Assembly (NCBI GenBank): GCA_040754375.1
Contig: JBFMCT010000015.1
Span: 1 to 64,000, forward strand
Source: Actinomycetota bacterium
GTDB taxonomy: Bacteria > Actinomycetota > Acidimicrobiia > Acidimicrobiales > AC-14
Direction of reading: 5' to 3'
DNA length: 64,000 nt
In this document: one piece after another, positions 58,002 to 64,000 of the stretch
Layout: every line of letters begins with the position of its first letter
Numbering within the stretch: the first letter of the stretch is position 1
The notes under the pieces: model-generated
What the model saw: the letters and a program-made list of their open reading frames with translations, nothing else
Told to the model about the DNA's origin: nothing
Databases searched by the model: none
Program-made: the position numbers and the translations under genes

Positions 58002-58792
58002 AACCGGGTGTAGCGGTACGGGCCGAGCTCGAGGGCGGTGGCCGTGCACGTGTAGGAGTACTCGCCGCTGACCACGTCGACGGCCACGGGGCGGTCGGGC
58101 GGGCGGCCGTCAATGGTCGCCCGTAGCTCGAGGTCCGATGGCCCGATGGCGGCCTGTTCGAGCCGGCTGCCCTGGGCCCGCCACCGCTCGTCGACCGTGC
58201 CCGTGAACACCGCTTCGATGCGCAGGCCGGCCTGGGACCCGACCAGCGGGGACGACCCGGTGTAGTCCGACCGCGCCCGGCCGTCGGCCGACACGGCCAG
58301 CGTGGCCCCGGCTCCGCCTCTGATCGGCGCTGTGACCTCCCGCCCCATCAGCGTGCCCCGGAAGGGGACCTCGAACGCCTCCCCCCGCCAGGCGCCCACC
58401 AGACAGTCGTCGCCCAGCGCTGGCGGGGCGGTCACCGCTCCCCGCCACACCGCCCCTCCGATCACGACCACGACGAGGACGGCCACCCAACGCCCCCACC
58501 GAGGCGGGCGCGTCAGACGGGGCAGCGGGGCCGGCACCGGCGGGGCCTGATCGGGCCGGCCGGGCCGGGCGGGGGCACCGACGGCGGTGGCCGCCGGCCG
58601 CTGGCGGGCGTCGTAGGCCGCCCGCTGGTCGGGGTCGGACAGGGCCTTGTAGGCCTCGGTTATCCGGTGGAACCGCTCGGTGTCGCCCGACCGGTCGGGG
58701 TGGGCGGCCTTCACCAGCCGCCGGTAGGCGTGCCTGATCTGCTCGCCGGACGCGTCGGCCGCGATCCCGAGTACCTCGTAGTGGTCCGCCAC
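57998..58792 (-). CDS. J-domain (DnaJ-like) membrane protein
   Basis: 264 residues. A J domain is at the N terminus: DHYEVLGIAADASGEQIRHAYRRLVKAAHPDRSGDTERFHRITEAYKAL, with the HPD motif that stimulates Hsp70. A Pro-rich linker leads to one membrane helix (WVAVLVVVVIGGAVWRGAV) and an extracytoplasmic beta domain with two Cys. The J domain is thus on the cytoplasmic side. GTG is fixed by TACCGT ending 7 nt upstream (leaderless). The role is unknown; it may recruit DnaK to the membrane. Confidence 0.85.
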   Translation of the reverse strand: MADHYEVLGIAADASGEQIRHAYRRLVKAAHPDRSGDTERFHRITEAYKALSDPDQRAAYDARQRPAATAVGAPARPGRPDQAPPVPAPLPRLTRPPRWGRWVAVLVVVVIGGAVWRGAVTAPPALGDDCLVGAWRGEAFEVPFRGTLMGREVTAPIRGGAGATLAVSADGRARSDYTGSSPLVGSQAGLRIEAVFTGTVDERWRAQGSRLEQAAIGPSDLELRATIDGRPPDRPVAVDVVSGEYSYTCTATALELGPYRYTRF

Positions 58793-58968
58793 CCCGCCGA
58801 CGGTACCCACCCCCCAACCGGTGTACGAAACCGCCAGCTCCGGCGCGTTCTGCAACACCGGTTCGGCGGGCCGCGCCGAACCGGCGCAGGAACCCGGGTC
58901 GAGGCGAACGGGACGGGGCCCCGGCCCATGGACGGCGAGCGCCGCGGAGCCCCCCGCCACACCTCCCG

Positions 58969-59898
58969 TTACCGGGCTCCGGTGAGGGTGAGGTCGAACG
59001 TGGCCGCCACGGTCGTGCCCAGGGCCTCTGTCCTGGTCCCGACGAACGTCCCCGTCCCCATCGCGTCGACGTAGCGCCCTGTGCCGCCCACCACCCCGAG
59101 GGTGGCGGCGAACGTGGCGTCGGCCGTGCCGGGCGCGGGCTGGGCGGCGCCGTTCATGGCGACCCCGATCGTCGAGCCGTCGGCGAACGAGAACGTGACG
59201 AACCCCGAGAAGGGACCGCTGCCGGCCGTGTAGTTCACGGCTCCGAGCATGTCCACCCCGACCGGCTGGCCGTCGAGGGTGGCCGTGCCCCGCAGCCGGT
59301 TCCAGCCGTAGACGACCGTGCCCGCCGGCCCGGCCGAGAACAGCGACCGGTCCGACGAGACAAGCTCGGCGGTGAGGCGGACGTCCATGCCTTGTAGCCC
59401 GGTGCCGGTGGTCGTGGCCAGCGGCGCCCCCGTGGCCAGGAGGGCGGCCAGGTCGACAACGACGGGGCGGTCGCTTTCGTTGGCCCCGAAGTGGACCAGG
59501 CCCTGGGTCTCGACGACCACGTCGCCGGGACCGAGGGTGACGACGGCTGGGCCTGTGACCTCCTCGCCCCCCCCGCCGTCCCCCCGCCGGACCGAGGCCG
59601 TACCGGAGACGACGTTCAAGGTGAGCTCGCCGGACACGATCCTGGCGATCTGCGTTCCCTGGTGGAAGTGCTCGGGTAGCCGGGCGCCCGGCCCGATGGT
59701 CACCCGCTCCATGTACATGGTCTGGCCCGGGGCATTGGCCGGTATGACCTCGCCGAAGCGGGTGCGGTCCACCCCGCCGGCCACCGCCGACGGCCCGCCG
59801 CCCCCGCGGTCCCCGCCCAGCACCAGGGCGGCAGCCACCGCGGCCAAGGCGGCCGCAACCGCAGCCAGCCAGGCCACCCGCCTCGTCCGTGTTCCCAT
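58969..59898 (-). CDS. Membrane-anchored cupin with C-terminal barrel domain
   Basis: 309 residues. A signal/anchor helix (about 8-28) precedes a cupin fold: IPANAPGQTMYMERVTIGPGARLPEHFHQGTQIARIVSGEL carries the His metal ligands (H-F-H and Glu), and LVHFGANESD the second motif His. About 170-309 form a separate beta-barrel-like domain of the allene-oxide-cyclase or dirigent type (VVGGTGRYVDAMGTGTFVGTR). Outside the membrane. CACCCT lies 6 nt before the ATG. Function unknown. Confidence 0.7.
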   Translation of the reverse strand: MGTRTRRVAWLAAVAAALAAVAAALVLGGDRGGGGPSAVAGGVDRTRFGEVIPANAPGQTMYMERVTIGPGARLPEHFHQGTQIARIVSGELTLNVVSGTASVRRGDGGGGEEVTGPAVVTLGPGDVVVETQGLVHFGANESDRPVVVDLAALLATGAPLATTTGTGLQGMDVRLTAELVSSDRSLFSAGPAGTVVYGWNRLRGTATLDGQPVGVDMLGAVNYTAGSGPFSGFVTFSFADGSTIGVAMNGAAQPAPGTADATFAATLGVVGGTGRYVDAMGTGTFVGTRTEALGTTVAATFDLTLTGAR

Positions 59899-60062
59899 CT
59901 CCCAAGGGTGCCAGGGGGCGCAGCCCTAATGGTGGGGTTGCTCCAAGCCCGTTGGGCACACGTAATGAGCCAAGGCTTGACCAACATCATGATCGACGAG
60001 GGCCTCGTCCCGGGCGCCAGCCGGCCGGCGTACCAGCGCGGCCAGGGGCCGGCAAGCCACCC

Positions 60063-61463
60063 TCAGCGGGGGCAGCCGAGGGCGTGGGGGGCGGTTTCTT
60101 CGACGGTCATGGGCCGGCCGGCCGGGACCATCCCGTCGCCCGCCATGGCGTCGGCCAGTTGCCACACGACCTGGGGGAAGGCTCCCTCGTCGGCCATATC
60201 GACCAGCACCGGCCACTGGCGGGACCCGCTCATGGCGGCGACCGCGGCCGCCGCTCCTTCGTCGTCGCCGGCGGCGCGAGCCGTGACCCACCGCTCGGTC
60301 CACGCGCACGCCACCGCCCCGGCCACCTGGGCCCCGAGCTGGTAGCGGTCCGTGGTGGTGCCCCCGGCCCGGAGGCGAGAGGAGTCGAAGCCCGGCGGCA
60401 GGGTGACGCCGGCCAGCATCCGGTCGACCTCGGCGCTGCGTTGGGCTGGGGTCACCGACCGATCAGGTAGGGCGGCTGGCCATTCGTCCTCGGGCACGGG
60501 CCGGAGGCTGGCGAGCGCCTCGAGGAACGCCTCCCGGCTCGTTGCTGCTCCCCGCATTTCGAACAAGGCGCCGTCCGACAGCCACATGGCCGCGAACTCG
60601 TTGCTCGCCTCGTAGTGGACCACGGCCGCGACCTGGCCGAGTACGGTCGCCTGCCACAGCTCGGCCGCGCTGTTCACCCGGTCGTCGACCAGCCGTTCGA
60701 AGGCGACCTCGTCACCGGCATTGACCCGCAGGTCCACCTCGGCCAAACCCCGCACGAACGTGGTCTCGCTCGATTCGTAGCGCTCAGGGCGGGCCGCGGC
60801 CCGGGCCACGGCCAGTTCGAGACCGGTCGGCATCGCCGTTGCGTCCCATCCCGGGCCGCTCACGGCCGGCCGTAGGTGGCGCACGATCTCGATTAGCCCC
60901 TCGGCCGGCACCCGGGTGCCGCGCAGGACGAGCGTGCGGCCCGGGGTGGGGGCCCAGACCACGGTCTGCTGGAGGGCGCCGGAGCCATAGACAGCCGCGG
61001 GCTTACCGTTCACGACCTCGGTGGTGGCGTCCGGGGGGACGTTCCACACGTCCTCGCCGGTCATGTCGAACAGCGCCACCTGGGGCCCGTCGAAGCCGGC
61101 TCGGGGGTCACGCCACACCTGCACAAAGGAGAGCCCGTGGTCCCCCGGCCGGGCCTCGACCGCCCCGCTCTCCTGGTGGGTGGCCGACACCTGCCAGCCG
61201 TCCATCAAGAACCGAGCGGCCGGGGCCGGGGAGGTCGCTGCGGGCACGTCCACGGCCGGGCCGCGGGCTACGAGGACGACGGCCACGGCCGTAACGGCCA
61301 AGGCGGTGGCCCCCACCGCTACGGCCCGCCACCACGGCGCGGGCGCGGGCTCGTGCCTCGCCACCGCGAGGTCCTCGCTGCCGTAGCGGGCGCGCTGGGC
61401 GGCCTCGTCGAGAACATCTCCGTAGCGAGCGAGGCGGGTTTGCAGATCGGTGAGCTCAGCCAT
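60063..61463 (-). CDS. Membrane-anchored probable anti-sigma-like protein
   Basis: 466 residues. A cytoplasmic N terminus (LTDLQTRLARYGDVLDEAAQRARYGS), one membrane helix (WWRAVAVGATALAVTAVAVVLVARG), then about 390 extracytoplasmic residues with two Cys near the end (VACAWTERW, HALGCPR). The gene overlaps the end of an ECF sigma gene by 8 nt, and single-helix partners of that kind usually restrain the sigma factor and sense envelope stress. No zinc finger is present. ATG start set by the overlap. Confidence 0.65.
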   Translation of the reverse strand: MAELTDLQTRLARYGDVLDEAAQRARYGSEDLAVARHEPAPAPWWRAVAVGATALAVTAVAVVLVARGPAVDVPAATSPAPAARFLMDGWQVSATHQESGAVEARPGDHGLSFVQVWRDPRAGFDGPQVALFDMTGEDVWNVPPDATTEVVNGKPAAVYGSGALQQTVVWAPTPGRTLVLRGTRVPAEGLIEIVRHLRPAVSGPGWDATAMPTGLELAVARAAARPERYESSETTFVRGLAEVDLRVNAGDEVAFERLVDDRVNSAAELWQATVLGQVAAVVHYEASNEFAAMWLSDGALFEMRGAATSREAFLEALASLRPVPEDEWPAALPDRSVTPAQRSAEVDRMLAGVTLPPGFDSSRLRAGGTTTDRYQLGAQVAGAVACAWTERWVTARAAGDDEGAAAAVAAMSGSRQWPVLVDMADEGAFPQVVWQLADAMAGDGMVPAGRPMTVEETAPHALGCPR

Positions 61464-61947
61464 CGACGGCTCCCAGGTTGCGGCGGAGCTTCTTGAGGCC
61501 CCGGTGGACGTGGTTGCGGACGGTCGACACCGGTACGCCGCACACGGCGGCCACCTCGGCGTAGCTCCATCCGTGGGCGTGGACCAGCAGCACGGCGACG
61601 CAGTGCGCTCTCGGGAGGCGGGCCAGTGCGGCACCGAGGCCGGGCTCAGGGTCGGGGTGCTCAGGCGCGTCGTCGGGTGGGAAGGCCCGCGCCCGCCTCC
61701 ACCGCCAATGACGGCGGGCGTGGGACTGCGCGACGCGGTAGAGGTAGCCGATCCGGTTCCCAATGGGCTCGAGGTCGTCCCAGTTCTCCCACGCCCAGGC
61801 GAGGGCGTCGGCCGTCACCTCGACGCCCACCTCGGGCCCGTAGTGGGCGACGAGGACCCGTTGCAGGTGGGCGGCCTCGTCCCGCACGAACCGCTCGTAG
61901 GCGCTGTGCTGGGCCGGGGTGCGCGTTTGGGTGATCACAACCCGCAC
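61456..61947 (-). CDS. ECF-type sigma factor
   Basis: 163 residues. Region 2 spans about 15-75 (LQRVLVAHYGPEVGVEVTADALAWAWENWDDLEPIGNRIGYLYRVAQSHARRH). Region 4 is LARLPRAHCVAVLLVHAHGWSYAEVAAVCGVPVSTVRNHVHRGLKKLRR, with a clear helix-turn-helix. SigE/SigM-like and short. GTG start at 61947; another GTG at 61938 is possible. Overlaps the membrane-protein gene downstream, its likely regulator. Confidence 0.85.
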   Translation of the reverse strand: MRVVITQTRTPAQHSAYERFVRDEAAHLQRVLVAHYGPEVGVEVTADALAWAWENWDDLEPIGNRIGYLYRVAQSHARRHWRWRRARAFPPDDAPEHPDPEPGLGAALARLPRAHCVAVLLVHAHGWSYAEVAAVCGVPVSTVRNHVHRGLKKLRRNLGAVDG

Positions 61948-62203
61948 AAACCCCCGGGCCCGCCCGCCGTTTCACCCCGGCCGCCCCGGTTCTCGACCAT
62001 CGAGCTCCGAAGGGCTCGGACGAGGATGATGGTGTTGTCCATTGTTCCCTTCGGCGGGCCCCGAGAGGACCACACGATAGAGGCCGGGCCCGAAGTAGCC
62101 GGTGGCTCCATGGCCGACTTGGCCTTCGACGGTCCCCCGCGGGTCCCGAAGCGGCGTCTCAGCGGCAGACACACCCTGGGGCGCGAGGCTTACTGTGGTC
62201 GTC

Positions 62204-62977
62204 ATGTCGAGGGACCGGTTGCGGGTCGTCTGCGAGGTTGAGCCGGCCACTCGCCCAGACCTGATGCATGTTCGCCATCAGATCGGCGTCATGAGCCGGA
62301 TCGCGACGGCGTTCTTGATCCCGGACAACCACATCGGGCGGGCGACAGTGTCGAGCATCGCTGTTGCTCACGAGGTTGCGTTGATGGGGGGCCGAGCGAT
62401 CGCGTGCCTCAATGCACGAGACCGCAACGTGTTGGGGTTTCGGCGGGACCTGCTCACCGCGGCGGCCTACGGCGTGGACGAGTTCCTCTTCGTCTATGGG
62501 GATCGCCCCGAGAGCGGCAGACGCTCCGACGACCTCTCGGTGCGCTCCATGCTCGACGAGGCACGGCGGTTCACGGGGGACGGGGGGCCGGCTACGAGGC
62601 CGTTCCGACTTGGTGTCACCTCGCGACTGGTGCCACTGCCTTCCTGGAAGCGGGAGGCTGACTTCCTGTTCGTACAGGTGAGCTTCTCCGTCGAGGAGCT
62701 GGTGAACTGGCGGTCAACGATCGACTTCGACGGTCCCGTGTTCGCGGGTGTCATGGCGCCCGCCTCGGCGATGATGGCCCGGAAGCTCTCCGCGGACATC
62801 CCCGAGCTTGCCGTGCCGGCCACGCTCGTGGCCGCTCTCGAGCGCGACCGGAACGCAGGAGTCGACTTCGCCTGTCAGATGATCGACGAGATCCGCGAGT
62901 CGGAGGCGTTCGAGGGTGTCCATCTCATCCCGGTGTCGCGTTACCGGGAGATCGCGGCGCGGCTCGAGCCAGCCTGA
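62204..62977 (+). CDS. Methylenetetrahydrofolate reductase-like protein
   Basis: 257 residues with the MTHFR-type TIM barrel: RVVCEVEPATRPDLMHVRHQIGVMSRIATAFLIPDNHIGRATVSSIAVAHEV, ACLNARDRNVLGFRRDLLTAAAYGVDEFLFVYGDRPESG. The N-terminal FxF-Pro block of typical MetF is not obvious and the protein is about 30 residues shorter, so it may act on a different folate or be a MetF paralogue. TACTGT ends 7 nt before the ATG (leaderless), which selects this start. No met genes nearby. Confidence 0.75.
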   Translation: MSRDRLRVVCEVEPATRPDLMHVRHQIGVMSRIATAFLIPDNHIGRATVSSIAVAHEVALMGGRAIACLNARDRNVLGFRRDLLTAAAYGVDEFLFVYGDRPESGRRSDDLSVRSMLDEARRFTGDGGPATRPFRLGVTSRLVPLPSWKREADFLFVQVSFSVEELVNWRSTIDFDGPVFAGVMAPASAMMARKLSADIPELAVPATLVAALERDRNAGVDFACQMIDEIRESEAFEGVHLIPVSRYREIAARLEPA

Positions 62978-63175
62978 CGAGTGCCAGCGTGTGGGTTGCA
63001 GGACGTGCAGGAGCCAGTGCGCATAGAGATCCGGGACGACCATCCGCCAGCTCCGGTTCGCGCCTTGAGGGCCGACTGGGGCGAGCTGCGGTACCCCACG
63101 CGTCCCCCTGGGGGCGGGGATGACGGGCGCCCGGGGTCTCGCGCTGGCCTTCTCGGGGGTCTGCCTCGAGGTTGT

Positions 63176-63199
63176 CATACAGGATATCCTGCCTGTATG
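63176..63199 (+). promoter_or_regulatory. Nested palindromic operator and leaderless promoter of mazEF
   Basis: CATACAGG (63176-63183) and CCTGTATG (63192-63199) form an outer inverted repeat. CAGGATATCCTG (63180-63191) is an inner perfect palindrome. The -10 box TATCCT (63185-63190) lies inside, and the antitoxin ATG (63197) is the last three bases of the outer repeat. Antitoxin bound here would block the promoter. Confidence 0.75.
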
Positions 63200-63448
63200 A
63201 CAATGCTCAGCTTCCGAGTGGACGAAGCGGAGGCCGCCGAGGCCCAGCGCTGGGCTGAACAGCTTGGGGTGGACCGTTCCGAGTTGCTCCGCGAAGCACT
63301 TCACCGACACCTTCTGCGGCTCGCAAGTGAGAACGACGCCGAGACATGGGCCGATCGACCGCTCGCCGCCGGCGAGCAGTCGCTGTCAGAGATCGCGGAT
63401 TGGGGCCCCGCCGAGGACTGGTCCGACTGGGCCGATGCAACGGGGTGA
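63197..63448 (+). CDS. mazE: Type II antitoxin, ribbon-helix-helix (MazE/CopG-like)
   Basis: 83 residues. The first 50 are a ribbon-helix-helix: MLSFRVDEAEAAEAQRWAEQLGVDRSELLREALHRHLLRL. The acidic, Trp-rich tail (EIADWGPAEDWSDWADATG) should bind the toxin. ATG at 63197 is set by the -10 box 6 nt upstream; ATG 63203 is an alternative. Overlaps the toxin gene by 14 nt. Expected to repress its own promoter through the nested palindrome. Confidence 0.85.
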   Translation: MTMLSFRVDEAEAAEAQRWAEQLGVDRSELLREALHRHLLRLASENDAETWADRPLAAGEQSLSEIADWGPAEDWSDWADATG

Positions 63449-63743
63449 GATCTGGTTTGCCGCCACCCCCGGCGGTGATCGCCCCGTCCTCGTCCTGACC
63501 CGCGATCCCGTGGCTAAACGGATCGGCTCGGTCGTCGTCGCGGCCTTGACGCGCACGCGGCGCGGCCTCGTCTCCGAACTCGAACTGACCGCCGCCCAGG
63601 ACGCCCTTCCAGACGATTGCGTGGTGAACTTCGACAACATCCATACGCTGGCTCGTGAACGCTTCCGAAGGCGGGTAGCGACCCTGTCACCCGCCCGCAT
63701 GGCGCAAGCGTGCCGCACCCTCAACGCCGCCACCGGATGCTGA
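63435..63743 (+). CDS. mazF: MazF/PemK-like mRNA interferase toxin
   Basis: 102 residues: MQRGEIWFAATPGGDRPVLVLTRDPVAKRIGSVVVAALTRTRRGLVSELEL, DALPDDCVVNFDNIHTLARERFRRRVATLSPARM. The RGEIWFA, PVLVL and VVNFDNI blocks are the MazF fold, a ribosome-independent endoribonuclease. ATG lies within the antitoxin 3' end. Looks intact. Confidence 0.9.
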   Translation: MQRGEIWFAATPGGDRPVLVLTRDPVAKRIGSVVVAALTRTRRGLVSELELTAAQDALPDDCVVNFDNIHTLARERFRRRVATLSPARMAQACRTLNAATGC

Positions 63744-63826
63744 TGCGCCGGGGTCGCCTAGCCGCGTCCCGTCGTCCGGTGCTGGCAGAAGTCGGGTGAG
63801 CCCGGCGGTCCCGCGCCTCACACGCC

Positions 63827-64000
63827 TCAGCCCGCGGCCAGTAGCAACCCGCCGAACTGGGCGGCCATGGCATCAAGCTCGGGCCCCGCGGGATCAGTTG
63901 TGACCTGCAGCACGAGCCCATTGGCGACAGCGATGAACAGCGCGGCCATGGCCTCGGGCTCGATCCACGACGGCAGGACGCCCGCCGCGCGCATGCCCGC
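63827..64000 (-). CDS. TetR-family regulator, C-terminal part (partial)
   Basis: The last 57 residues of a minus-strand gene whose start lies beyond the window. PSWIEPEAMAALFIAVANGLVLQVTTD resembles the C-terminal dimerisation and ligand-pocket helices of TetR regulators, ending with MAAQFGGLLLAAG. The DNA-binding end is outside the window, so the ligand and target are unknown. Convergent with mazF. Confidence 0.75.
   Translation of the reverse strand, partial: AGMRAAGVLPSWIEPEAMAALFIAVANGLVLQVTTDPAGPELDAMAAQFGGLLLAAG

Noticed and set aside
1..64000. tRNA, rRNA, CRISPR array, insertion sequence or integrase
   Set aside because: None was seen on reading both strands; the accessory island at 11-21 kb has no visible integrase or tRNA boundary in the window.

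Overview
This 64 kb window comes from a high-GC Gram-positive bacterium of the phylum Actinomycetota, most likely class Acidimicrobiia. The evidence is very high GC, the gene order rpsF-ssb-rpsR-rplI-dnaB, an actinobacterial-type LexA box, a deazaflavin-type nitroreductase, Thr/Pro-rich wall-protein linkers, and many genes with a TANNNT -10 box only 6-8 nt before the start codon (leaderless mRNA). The taxonomic placement is an inference; there is no rRNA or tRNA in the window.

Layout. 1-11 kb is core genome: a penicillin-binding protein (its start lies upstream of the window), a small zinc-ribbon protein, panB plus a DUF192 gene, an ECF sigma factor fused to its own zinc finger and a membrane/wall segment, then rpsF-ssb-rpsR-rplI and dnaB. 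DnaB carries a 429-residue intein whose homing endonuclease looks dead, and a perfect SOS-type LexA box lies before dnaB. 11-20.9 kb is an accessory island with lower apparent GC and decayed genes: a collapsed toxin-antitoxin remnant touching the dnaB 3' end, an intact Phd/VapC pair with a visible operator, an AAA ATPase plus subtilisin-like peptidase pair matching the ietAS antiphage system, two frameshifted pseudogenes, a possible ADP-ribosyltransferase-fold protein, an HELVH metalloprotease-like protein and a serine hydrolase. 21-23.2 kb is a compact operon of TusA-like, DsrE-like, ECF sigma, zinc-finger anti-sigma and an ArsM-like methyltransferase whose key cysteine codon is replaced by an in-frame TGA (possible selenocysteine).

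23.5-39.9 kb is mostly housekeeping and envelope: a cation exchanger, a MerR/thioredoxin pair with a textbook MerR operator, PPK2, an L,D-transpeptidase, a HerA-like ATPase, a YegP protein with a histone-like tail, a CooC-like nickel ATPase with a Cys-rich partner, PhoX, and several lipoproteins. 39.9-43.1 kb is a Septu-like two-gene module: an HNH protein and an ATPase that carries its own degenerate HNH domain. 43.1-49.4 kb holds flavin/deazaflavin enzymes, a surface protein with three near-identical repeats, a DUF368 lipid-carrier transporter and a MATE exporter.

49.7-58 kb is the most striking region: a YcaO (azoline-type) RiPP cluster with a 31-residue precursor that has no larger annotated ORF, a leader-binding protein, a YcaO fused to a catalytically altered CocE-like hydrolase, and a second YcaO. 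It is transcribed away from a FecB/FecCD/FepC-type metallophore importer. One Fur/Zur-like box covers both divergent -35 elements, so the peptide product may be a metal-scavenging RiPP. 58-64 kb ends with a J-domain protein, a cupin protein, a sigma/anti-sigma-like pair, an MTHFR-like enzyme, a MazEF pair with a palindromic operator and a partial TetR gene.
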